A DNA stretch of 61,910 nucleotides from an uncultured Bacteroidales bacterium (lineage in GTDB: Bacteria > Bacteroidota > Bacteroidia > Bacteroidales > UBA932): assembly GCA_900318955.1 (NCBI GenBank), contig ONMJ01000009.1:1-61910 (forward strand), in the 5' to 3' direction. The position numbers and the translations under genes were made by a program. Below, piece by piece: positions 40,553 through 49,231 of the stretch. Below the pieces are notes generated by a model, which had not been told where the DNA came from, did no database searches, and was given only the letters and a program-made list of their open reading frames with translations. How positions within the stretch are numbered: position 1 is the first letter of the stretch; the number at the start of each line of letters is the position of its first letter.

Positions 40553-43210
40553 TTACTTTATTTCCCTGAAATCAACTTTTTCGCCATCATTCAGATCGAT
40601 GGTAAGGCGATAGGTAGCGCCCTTGGTGAGTTTTACGCCTGAAGCGAGTTCAATATTGCCGGGCTGTGCAAGATATTTTGCAGCCTCCTCTGAGAAGGTA
40701 ACAGTACCCATTTCTCCTCCCCAGCCATCCTGGTGGAAGTATTTCATGGAGATATAGTCATAGCGGAAGCGTCCGCCGACAGTCGTTCCGTCGGTCTCCT
40801 CAACAGCGACACCTGTCATCTGGAAGACCTTGGGCTCAACCTCTGCCATACAGTAGGCCGAACCGGGATTCCAGGCCAGCTGGCTTGTCATCACAGGGTG
40901 AGCGACGCCCCAAGCCATGAGCCAGAGAGCGCCCTCTGCAAGAGTTGCCTCTGTTCCGTCGTCCTTAAGACGCTTGAAAGTTGCGAACTTCTTCTCGGTA
41001 TCTACAATCACCTGATATTTTCCGGTAGACGAAGCAAACTGGTATTTAGCATCCACATAGTCGGGATCGATATAATATGAGAGAATATCATCAACTCCCG
41101 AAACGGAGATTGCAGCCCCCTTGGTGAAATCCACAGCTCCGGCATAGACTGTTGCCGCTGTCTGCTTCAACTCGGTTCCATTGACTTTGATTGCAGCTCC
41201 GCTGCCACCGCCTTCACCGACTTTCTCGACGGTAAGGGTAGCGTTGTTCTTGGCACCGTTGGTATTCAGAGTGAACCTGTAATCAGCTCCAAGGTCGAGG
41301 GTGACTCCGGAAGCGAGATTAACATTGCCGCTGTCGGTAATCTTCACAAGGTCGCTCGAAGTGGTAATGGTTCCTCCGCCGAATTCTCCGCCCCAGCCTT
41401 TCTGATGGAAGAATTTGACATCTACATTTGTCGTGCTGATCTGATATCCGGCCTTGAGGGTTATGACAAACTTACCCTTCTCCACCTCTGCAAGGCAAAG
41501 ACCGTCGTCTGTTGACCAGCTTGAGGAGAATATCTCAGGCTTACCGAAGCAAGAGCCTCCAATCATCCAGACTGCTCCTGTACCGTCATCGGCAAGAGTG
41601 GCGGTTGCGCCAGCCTCGGTAGCACGCTCAACCTTCAGGTACTTCTTGTCGGTATCGGCTGTGATGAGGTAGTAGCCATCGACAGGAATAAGTTTGTATG
41701 AACCAGCACTTTCAGTCTCGAAGAAATCGGGGTCAATTGTCCAGTCGGCGATATCGGCGATACCTTCCGCCTTGACGCTCTGGCCCTGCTTGAGGGAGAC
41801 ATTGCCCTGATAGGTTGTCCCGGAAGTCTGGGCAAGTTCAACGCCTCCAAATGTGATCTTGTCAGCTTCGACCTCGTTCTGACCAACTTTGGCAAAGTGA
41901 ACAATAGCACCGGTAGTACCGTCATAACCATTGAGATCAAGGGTGAAACGATAGATTCCGCCCATATCAAGCTTGACGCCTTCGGCGAAGTGGACATTAC
42001 CGTCAGACTCTCCGACAGAGAGGAGAGGGCTGTCGGTAGTAATGGAACCTCCACCGAATTCTCCGCCCCAGCCATGCTGGTGGAAGAACTTGATATTGAG
42101 GCCAGTAAGTACCATCTGAGTACCAGCCTCGAAGGTTGCCTGATGGACCTTCGGAGATACTTCTGCCATGCAGAGAGGACCGGTTTCTGTGTTCCAGCCT
42201 GCGGTGACAGGGGTAGGTTTGCCATAATGGCCCTTCTCACCGATAATCCAAACGGCGCCGCCATTGGAAAGGGTGGCATAATCGGAAGCCGAAGCCATCC
42301 TCTGTACGCGGAAGAACTTCTCCGTAAGGCCGATATTGACCTTGTAAAGTCCGTCGGTAGCAAGGAACTTCAGCGATCCGTCAGCCTGCTTTTCGAAGAA
42401 GTCGGGATCGATGATAAAGTCGTCATATCCGGGGGCATAGCCATCGAATGTGAGGGTCCCTCCCTGGGTCAGATTGAGGACTGCATAATAGTTCTCCTTA
42501 TCCGCCATGACGCACTTGGTATCATTGATCGTAAGTACTACGAAAGGAGATCCTTCAAAAGTAAGGGTATTGAAGGAGATGGTATAATCACCGGCGACTC
42601 CGTTGGAATAAGGGATCGGGGAAGCTCCGTTGAGTTCAATACCTGTAGAGCCATATCCAAAGGTAAGAGTCCTACCCTGAGCATCGAAGGGAGCGGTAGT
42701 GATTTTGCCGTTGACTTCACCGGGGAAAGAGCCTGAAACCTCATAAAGATTGTCGCCCTTCGGCTCCATCTTGTAAGAGTTGCCACTCTCGTCGGTAAGA
42801 GTTAGATACTCGAATGCAGGACGCCTGACCGGAAGATCATAAGTCTCGTCGGTAAGGCCGAACTGGATGTTCTGGGAAGTCACTTTTACAGTGGCTGTTC
42901 CGTCAGGAATATCCTTGAGGAACGGAATCATGAGGTGACCCTCATAGGTGCCGTTCGTCTTGGTACGGATAGTTGTATCGGCGACTACAGTCTCGTCGAA
43001 GAGCACCTTGATCTTAAGGGTAGAAAGGGCGATTTCGTCGTTAAGAGCGACGGAAAAGTCCATCTGTGACCCCATCAGAGCCATTGAAGGCAGGGTGACT
43101 GTCTGGGACGGGCCCTTGTCGGTCGTAATGAATTCCGGTTCCTCGAGGCGGCAGCCTGTAATAGCAATGGCTGCTACAAAGAGGGCGGAAAGGATGGAAA
43201 AACGTTTCAT
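40553..43210 (-). CDS. Surface glycan-binding-type lipoprotein with three repeated modules (DUF5125/DUF5121-like)
   Basis: About 885 residues from MKRFSILSALF; lipobox AITGC (Cys20). An N-terminal Ig-like segment (about 28-125) is followed by a second beta domain and three homologous ~200-residue modules at about 260-440, 485-665 and 710-885. Each starts with a variant of IDPDFFE and carries the aromatic block KFFHQHGWGGEFGGG, KFFHQKGWGGEFGGG or KYFHQDGWGGEMG. Position after SusCD and GH30 is where surface glycan-binding proteins sit, so I infer glycan binding. ATG 43210 is used; ATG 43228 would overlap the GH30 stop. Confidence 0.8.
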   Translation of the reverse strand: MKRFSILSALFVAAIAITGCRLEEPEFITTDKGPSQTVTLPSMALMGSQMDFSVALNDEIALSTLKIKVLFDETVVADTTIRTKTNGTYEGHLMIPFLKDIPDGTATVKVTSQNIQFGLTDETYDLPVRRPAFEYLTLTDESGNSYKMEPKGDNLYEVSGSFPGEVNGKITTAPFDAQGRTLTFGYGSTGIELNGASPIPYSNGVAGDYTISFNTLTFEGSPFVVLTINDTKCVMADKENYYAVLNLTQGGTLTFDGYAPGYDDFIIDPDFFEKQADGSLKFLATDGLYKVNIGLTEKFFRVQRMASASDYATLSNGGAVWIIGEKGHYGKPTPVTAGWNTETGPLCMAEVSPKVHQATFEAGTQMVLTGLNIKFFHQHGWGGEFGGGSITTDSPLLSVGESDGNVHFAEGVKLDMGGIYRFTLDLNGYDGTTGAIVHFAKVGQNEVEADKITFGGVELAQTSGTTYQGNVSLKQGQSVKAEGIADIADWTIDPDFFETESAGSYKLIPVDGYYLITADTDKKYLKVERATEAGATATLADDGTGAVWMIGGSCFGKPEIFSSSWSTDDGLCLAEVEKGKFVITLKAGYQISTTNVDVKFFHQKGWGGEFGGGTITTSSDLVKITDSGNVNLASGVTLDLGADYRFTLNTNGAKNNATLTVEKVGEGGGSGAAIKVNGTELKQTAATVYAGAVDFTKGAAISVSGVDDILSYYIDPDYVDAKYQFASSTGKYQVIVDTEKKFATFKRLKDDGTEATLAEGALWLMAWGVAHPVMTSQLAWNPGSAYCMAEVEPKVFQMTGVAVEETDGTTVGGRFRYDYISMKYFHQDGWGGEMGTVTFSEEAAKYLAQPGNIELASGVKLTKGATYRLTIDLNDGEKVDFREIK

Positions 43211-43214
43211 ATTT

Positions 43215-44711
43215 TTATTCTTTTTCATTCCAAATAACTGATTCAATGGACTTTGCGGGGATATTGACAGTCACCGAACGCTTGTCCGTAGCGAATACGA
43301 GCTGCTGCTCTGAAGAACTCTCGTTGAGGATCAGGATTCCATAAGATCCGTCAGTATTGAGATAGGCCTGATAGGTGATACCTGTCTTTGAGACACCCTT
43401 GGTCCCAATCCTTACAGCGCCTGGTTTGACAACCTTCGATGCGTGTGCCACATTGTAGTAGTGGGTATTACGCTCGATGGAAGAGTAGGCATAGGTAGAG
43501 TTGTTGATGGTGACAGCGCCGTAGCAGGTTGAGCAACCGCCCGGACGATAGGGCTTGCGCTCATTGTCAAGCATCAGGTTCCAAAGGGTGACTCCCTTGC
43601 CGTAACGACCTAGTGTCCCGAGGAAAATATCACGGAAGTCGTTTATCAGGCAACTCGCGAAATTATAATTCCATGTGCCGATAGAAGCCTCTGTGAAATA
43701 GATATCCTTGTCCGGGAAGGCTGAGTGGACGCCGTCGAGGACGGTCACGCTGCCGCCGTAATTATGCCATGCACTGCCGGCTGCAAAAGCGTTTGCCTCC
43801 TTGTCGTTGAGAATATTGATGGGATAGTTGTTCTGGTCTCCCTGATTGTCATAATTGTAATTATGGTCAAAGAGAAGGACCTTTGTGGAAAGACCGGCCG
43901 CCTTGAACGCCGGGCCTATTCCTTGAACGAGGAAATCCCTCTGGTCTGTCCAGGGCATATAGGTGGACATGGAGTTGCCATGGTTGAGCGGCTCGTTCTG
44001 GAGAGTCACCGCCATTACCTTGTATCCCCTGGCCTCCATCGCCTGGATCCACTTCACAAAGTAGGTCGCGTAGTCCTTGTAGTACTTTGGATTAAGTCTT
44101 CCGGAGGTCCATGCATTGTGGGCGCCATTGCCTGAAACTGCCATTTTCATCCAGATAGGGACGCTCCAAGGAGAGCCGATAATCTTGACGTTGGGATTGA
44201 TTGCATATATCTCGTCAAGTATGGGGAAGAGATAAGTGAACTCGCTCTCATGGATAGCGAAATGGCTGATACCCTCGCTGTCGCACCATGTATACTCGGA
44301 CATTGAGAAGTCGCTTCCGCCAATGCAGACCCTGATCAACGACGAACCTACTCCGTCAATGGGGTCGAAGAGTTCCGTAAGGAAGCGGGTTCTGTCAGCC
44401 TTGGACATTTTGAGAAGGTTGTAGCAGCTAGCCTGGGTGATTGCAAGACCGAAACCGTCAACGCTTTGATAGCGGTCTTCTGTGAATCTCACAATATTGG
44501 GAGACATCGACACAGCCTTGCCGAACTCGATTGTCGATTCGGCAAAAAGCTGGGACTTGTCAGCCGTCGTTACATAAGCCTTAGCACCCTTGGTCTCGAC
44601 TACTGGCTCAACCGGCGTCGGATCGTCCGGCTTGGTATTCTCCGGAACTTCGTGGCCGCAAGCACAGCATGTCAGGGCAAGGACTGTAGGTATGATGAGT
44701 AAACGCTTCAT
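43215..44711 (-). CDS. Glycoside hydrolase family 30 (beta-glucanase/beta-glucosidase type)
   Basis: About 498 residues with lipobox CCACG. The (beta/alpha)8 catalytic domain has the acid/base Glu in TLQNEPLN and the nucleophile Glu in YFTEASIGTW; the N-terminal QSVDGFGLAITQAS and C-terminal beta-sandwich fit GH30 clan A. GH30 includes endo-beta-1,6-glucanases and glucosylceramidases. Lipoprotein placement after SusD fits a surface endo-acting enzyme. Starts 2 nt after the SusD stop; TTG at 44717 is not used. Confidence 0.9.
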   Translation of the reverse strand: MKRLLIIPTVLALTCCACGHEVPENTKPDDPTPVEPVVETKGAKAYVTTADKSQLFAESTIEFGKAVSMSPNIVRFTEDRYQSVDGFGLAITQASCYNLLKMSKADRTRFLTELFDPIDGVGSSLIRVCIGGSDFSMSEYTWCDSEGISHFAIHESEFTYLFPILDEIYAINPNVKIIGSPWSVPIWMKMAVSGNGAHNAWTSGRLNPKYYKDYATYFVKWIQAMEARGYKVMAVTLQNEPLNHGNSMSTYMPWTDQRDFLVQGIGPAFKAAGLSTKVLLFDHNYNYDNQGDQNNYPINILNDKEANAFAAGSAWHNYGGSVTVLDGVHSAFPDKDIYFTEASIGTWNYNFASCLINDFRDIFLGTLGRYGKGVTLWNLMLDNERKPYRPGGCSTCYGAVTINNSTYAYSSIERNTHYYNVAHASKVVKPGAVRIGTKGVSKTGITYQAYLNTDGSYGILILNESSSEQQLVFATDKRSVTVNIPAKSIESVIWNEKE

Positions 44712-44713
44712 AA

Positions 44714-46228
44714 TCAATAACCGGGGTTCTGGGTAAGGGCGCTATTCTGCTCGAGAGCAGAGGTCGGAATCGGAAGGAATATTCTAGTCTCGGTAAGAGG
44801 CTTCCTGACCTGCCAATATGAATCCTTAGCGTTGACAGAATTGTGAACTTCGATTATCCTGTCATGACGGGCGAGATCGAAGAAACGGAAGCCTTCGAAA
44901 GCGAGTTCGAGACGGCGCTCCTTGAGAATCGCGTCAATCATTGCCTCCTGGCTTGCCTGTGCTGAAGCAGGAAGGTCGGCAAGTTTCGCGCGGGAACGGA
45001 CCCTGTTGACGTATCCGGCCGCTCCGGCAAGGTCACCGGTGCAAGCAAGAGCCTCGGCATGAAGAAGATAAATCTCGGCAAGGCGCATGATATAGATGCT
45101 GCTGACATTGGTGGGCATCTTGTGCATGAAAGCGTAATTGTCTGAAGGATAATAGTTGCTCCATGAACACTTGTCCCAAACGATGGATGCGTTCATTCGA
45201 ACCTCATCGCCTTCCTTCTGATAAGCCTCGATAAGATCGCGGGACGGGGTCGTCCACTTTGCCCAAGTGTAGCTGTCATCCGGATTGTAGGCATTACGGT
45301 GATACATCATGTATACCCAGTTGCCGCTCGACTTGCTGGTCCACTGTATTTCGAGTACAGACTCCTTGGAATTGCGGTATGCGTCGTCGTCGTTGTAGCT
45401 CCAAAGCTTTCCGTAATCCTCTTCGAGGGAAATGCCGGAACTTTCTACATCGGTGCAATACTCAATAACCTTGTTCCAGTCGCGGATAGGCTTCTCAGCG
45501 TAGACGCGGGCGAGAAGGCCAAGAGCGAATGTCTTGGAAAGGAGCATCTTATTCTCAGGATTGAGGTTAGGAGCATACTGGGAAGCCCATGTAAGGTCAT
45601 TCACGAGCTGAGCATAGATCTCGCTCATAGGGGCGCGGTCGGGATAGTAGAGATGATAATACTGCTCTACATTGTCGACAGTAATTGCCGGCGGGATTTC
45701 GAGGACCATCGGAGCGTCTCCCCAAAGCTGGGTAAGGCGGAAGAAGCAGAATGCCCTCCAGATAAGAGCTTCAGCCTTCCACTGGTCGCGCTCAGCCGCA
45801 GAAAGGGAAGGATCTTCAGTAGCTATACGGTCTATATTGCAGATGATATTATTGGCATTGGATACCTGTGTTTGATACCAGTTCCAGTCGCGTACCACAT
45901 TCTTGTTGGCTCCGTCCTGGGTGTTGGCTTCGAGGGACATAATCTCAGTAGAAGATGTGCCGCAATAAGCGTTGTCAGCCCTTGTTTCCGAGTAGACGAG
46001 CCAATCTTCGAGACCCATCTCCTGGATATCTTTCATCCAAGAATTATAAAGAGAGTTGCGGAGGCCTTCCATATCGGCCTTCTTTGTATACTGGGAGCCT
46101 GTTTCGTCATCGACTGTGACATTTCCCTTGTTGAAGGAAGTCGGCGAATAAAGGTCGAGGTCGCAGGAGGCAGCGGAAACGGCGATTGCCGCTACGGCTA
46201 AAATATTGAATATCTTTTTCATTTTCAT
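44714..46228 (-). CDS. SusD/RagB-family glycan-binding lipoprotein
   Basis: 504 residues, lipobox SAASC (Cys22). TPR-like helices and the family C-terminus (AEIYLLHAEALACTG, ILKERRLELAFEGFRFFDLA, ALEQNSALTQNPGY) are clear. It acts as the lid of the SusC channel, capturing oligosaccharide at the cell surface. It starts 13 nt after the SusC stop. Confidence 0.97.
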   Translation of the reverse strand: MKMKKIFNILAVAAIAVSAASCDLDLYSPTSFNKGNVTVDDETGSQYTKKADMEGLRNSLYNSWMKDIQEMGLEDWLVYSETRADNAYCGTSSTEIMSLEANTQDGANKNVVRDWNWYQTQVSNANNIICNIDRIATEDPSLSAAERDQWKAEALIWRAFCFFRLTQLWGDAPMVLEIPPAITVDNVEQYYHLYYPDRAPMSEIYAQLVNDLTWASQYAPNLNPENKMLLSKTFALGLLARVYAEKPIRDWNKVIEYCTDVESSGISLEEDYGKLWSYNDDDAYRNSKESVLEIQWTSKSSGNWVYMMYHRNAYNPDDSYTWAKWTTPSRDLIEAYQKEGDEVRMNASIVWDKCSWSNYYPSDNYAFMHKMPTNVSSIYIMRLAEIYLLHAEALACTGDLAGAAGYVNRVRSRAKLADLPASAQASQEAMIDAILKERRLELAFEGFRFFDLARHDRIIEVHNSVNAKDSYWQVRKPLTETRIFLPIPTSALEQNSALTQNPGY

Positions 46229-46241
46229 TGTCTCCTATGGT

Positions 46242-49217
46242 TTAAAAATCAACGTTTACACCGAAGGTGACTGTCCTCACATTAGGGTAGGTACCATAAT
46301 CGATGCCGGTGTTGGTGGCGCTCGAATACTGGCTCATCTCAGGATCATATCCGCTGTAGCGGGTAAGTGTGAGCATGTTTGCAAGGGTCACATAAGGAGC
46401 TATCCTGTGAATATTGTACTTCTGCAGGAACTTGCCGGAGAAGTCGTAAGAGAGGGTGATATTCTTCACCTTGAGGTAGCTGCCGTCTTCCACCCACATT
46501 GTAGACGAACGGGTATTGTTGGGCTCGCCTGCCTTGGGAATATCGGTAATCTGTCCTGGAATCCTCCAGCGGCGAACGGCAGACTTGAGCTGGTTGGCTC
46601 CGCTGTGCATTCCGATCATATCGAGCTTGGAGACATTGTAGATGTCGTTTCCATAGGAGCCGGTGATAAGGAAGCTGAGATTGAATCCACCGAGGCGGAA
46701 GTTATTGGTCATACCGAAGATGAAATCCGGATTGGCATCGCCGATGTACTGCTTGTCAGAGTCAGTGATATCGCCGTCGTTATTGAGGTCCTCATACATC
46801 TCAAGACCGGTCTCAGGATCAACTCCGAGAGCCTTGTAGCCCCAGAACTGGGAGAGAGGCATACCGGGGGTCATCCTGACGATGTTCTCTCCGATAGTCT
46901 CCGGGTTGATGTAGTAGTATACCTGCTGGAGAGCGAGTTTTTCGAGGCGGTTGCGGTTCATTGAAATATTGAAATCGGTTGACCACTCGAAATTCTTCTT
47001 TACTACATTGACAGAATTCAGGGCGAACTCAAGACCCCAGTTGGACATTTCTCCTTCATTGCGGAACATTGAAGGCTTGTTGGGGATGGTAACGCTCATG
47101 AGCATGTCTTTCGTATACTTGTAGTAAGCATCGACAGTGAGACCGAGACGGCCGCCGAAGAGGCTTGCATCGACTCCGACGTTAGTCTGGGTTGTGGTCT
47201 CCCATGTCAGACTCTCATTCTTCCAGTTGGACTCTGTTCCAAGAGTAGGGGTGGCGTCAGCATAATCATTGTTAGTCCAGTCGAAATAATTGGTATTGTA
47301 GGTCTGGACCCAAGCATAGTCACCGAGTCCGGACTGGTTACCCTGCTGTCCCCAACCTGCACGAATTTTGAGGTCGCTGAGCCACTCAACATCCTTGAGG
47401 AAATCCTCGCTTGAGATTCTCCAAGCAGCGGATGCAGAAGGGAAATAGCCCCACTTATGACCGGGAGCGAGCTTAGAAGAACCGTCAGCACGGAAATTCA
47501 CTGTCAGATAATACTTGCTGGCATAATTATATGCAACACGTCCGAGATAAGACATTATTGCCCACTTAGACCAGCCTGTGCTCTGTCCGCGAAGACCGCC
47601 CTTGTTACCTCCGTTGAGACCCCAGATGGAGTTACCATATTCGGTAGAGAAGTGGCTTCTGGAACCGGAAAGCTGCTGCCAGTCGGAAGTGGTTGCGGAT
47701 GTACCGGCCATCACCTCGAGATTGTGATTTCCACCAAAAGTATTATTGTAGGTAAGGATATTGTCATAGATCATCCTGCGGTCGTCGCTGCGGGTATCGG
47801 AAGCCTCGCCATGCTGGGTACGACCATAGCTGATATGAAGAGGATCGAGGAAATAGTAGTCATGTACCCACCTGCGGTCCATCGAGACGGAGCTCTTGAA
47901 ATTGAGATGATCTGAGAATTTGATCTGGGCATAACCGGTCATGACCGCGCGGTCTGTAGTTGTGAAGTTATCAGAGGTACGGGCGACATTCTCGGCAGGT
48001 GTGGTAATGCCAGCAAGGCCGTAGAACTGTGTCCAGTACCAGTCGGGATTGGTCTCGTCCCACACCTTTGCATAGGTAGGGGTATTGATGACTGAAAGGA
48101 CCACACCGGCGCGGTTGGAACCGGTTCCGTCGATGATACCATTGGTCTTGTAGTTGGAGAAAGCGACATTTGCTCCGACTGTCAGCCACTTGTACATATC
48201 CACATCGAAGCTTGCGCGAACATTGTAGCGCTTTGCATATGCAGAGGAGATAACTCCCTTCTCATCGCTGTAACCGCCGCCGATATAGTAGCGCATGTTG
48301 TCAGATCCGCCGGAAACGCCGAGCTGATAGTTCTGAGTTATACCGGTCTTGTAAGTATTATCAAACCAGTCTGTCTCATCCTTCAGTCCTTCGGGAATAT
48401 TGATCATGAACTCCTTGGCATATTCGCGGTACTCGTCGACATTCATCACCTCGTAAGTCCTTCTGACATTGGAGACGCCGACATAGCTCGAGAAGTTGAC
48501 TCTCGGAGCCTGGTTGCGAGCACCGGATTTGGTGGTAATGAGAACAACTCCGTTGGCTGCACGGGAACCATAGATAGCTGCCGAGGATGCATCCTTGAGA
48601 ATCTGCATGGTCTCGATATCGTTCGGGGAGAGGTAAGCGATAGCATAGCCGCCTTCGCCGACAGGAACTCCGTCAACGACATAGAGAGGATCGTTGGAAG
48701 AAGCGATAGAACTGTTACCGCGGACGCGGACGGTCATACCGCTACCGGGAAGACCGCTTGTCTGCTGGACCTGGACACCGGCGACCTTTCCCTGGATGAG
48801 ACCGGAGGCCTCGGTGATAGGACGGGTCGCAACATCTTCTGTGGAAACAATTGATACTGCGGTAGTAAGGTCTTTCTTTCTGACCGAGCCGTAACCGATT
48901 GCGACGACAGCGTCGAGAGCGAGGGCCTCTTCAGCAACCTCAACATTGATGACACTGCGGCCACCCACCTGCTCGGTAACAGTTGTGTAGCCGAGAGCGT
49001 CGAAGACGAGGACGGACGAAGGAGAAGCTGTAGTGATGGAGTAATTTCCATCGGCGTCGGTGATGGCACCGTTTTGGGTTCCCTGTTCGATGACGGAGAG
49101 CCCGATGACAGGATAACCTGTCTGGTCGGTCACCTTGCCAGTGACGGAGTGTTTCTGGGCGAAAGCGAATGTGCCGAGAAACAGCATCACGATTGTCAGG
49201 ATTCTTTTCATGTGCAT
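46242..49217 (-). CDS. SusC/RagA-family TonB-dependent outer-membrane transporter
   Basis: About 991 residues. Signal peptide ending FAFAQK, then a carboxypeptidase-regulatory-like domain (VTGKVTDQTGYPVIG), the plug with the SusC signature (IQGKVAGVQVQQTSGLPG, DPLYVVDGVP, SSAAIYGSRAANGVVLITTK) and a 22-strand barrel. Imports the oligosaccharides delivered by SusD using TonB. ATG 49217 or 49211 are equally possible starts. GH3 lies 14 nt upstream. Confidence 0.97.
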   Translation of the reverse strand: MHMKRILTIVMLFLGTFAFAQKHSVTGKVTDQTGYPVIGLSVIEQGTQNGAITDADGNYSITTASPSSVLVFDALGYTTVTEQVGGRSVINVEVAEEALALDAVVAIGYGSVRKKDLTTAVSIVSTEDVATRPITEASGLIQGKVAGVQVQQTSGLPGSGMTVRVRGNSSIASSNDPLYVVDGVPVGEGGYAIAYLSPNDIETMQILKDASSAAIYGSRAANGVVLITTKSGARNQAPRVNFSSYVGVSNVRRTYEVMNVDEYREYAKEFMINIPEGLKDETDWFDNTYKTGITQNYQLGVSGGSDNMRYYIGGGYSDEKGVISSAYAKRYNVRASFDVDMYKWLTVGANVAFSNYKTNGIIDGTGSNRAGVVLSVINTPTYAKVWDETNPDWYWTQFYGLAGITTPAENVARTSDNFTTTDRAVMTGYAQIKFSDHLNFKSSVSMDRRWVHDYYFLDPLHISYGRTQHGEASDTRSDDRRMIYDNILTYNNTFGGNHNLEVMAGTSATTSDWQQLSGSRSHFSTEYGNSIWGLNGGNKGGLRGQSTGWSKWAIMSYLGRVAYNYASKYYLTVNFRADGSSKLAPGHKWGYFPSASAAWRISSEDFLKDVEWLSDLKIRAGWGQQGNQSGLGDYAWVQTYNTNYFDWTNNDYADATPTLGTESNWKNESLTWETTTQTNVGVDASLFGGRLGLTVDAYYKYTKDMLMSVTIPNKPSMFRNEGEMSNWGLEFALNSVNVVKKNFEWSTDFNISMNRNRLEKLALQQVYYYINPETIGENIVRMTPGMPLSQFWGYKALGVDPETGLEMYEDLNNDGDITDSDKQYIGDANPDFIFGMTNNFRLGGFNLSFLITGSYGNDIYNVSKLDMIGMHSGANQLKSAVRRWRIPGQITDIPKAGEPNNTRSSTMWVEDGSYLKVKNITLSYDFSGKFLQKYNIHRIAPYVTLANMLTLTRYSGYDPEMSQYSSATNTGIDYGTYPNVRTVTFGVNVDF

Positions 49218-49231
49218 ATAGTTAATTAAGA

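Noticed and set aside
36592-46228. Many long plus-strand frames opposite the PUL genes
   Set aside because: They are antisense shadows of GC-rich codon usage and lack start context; the minus-strand products are all recognisable.
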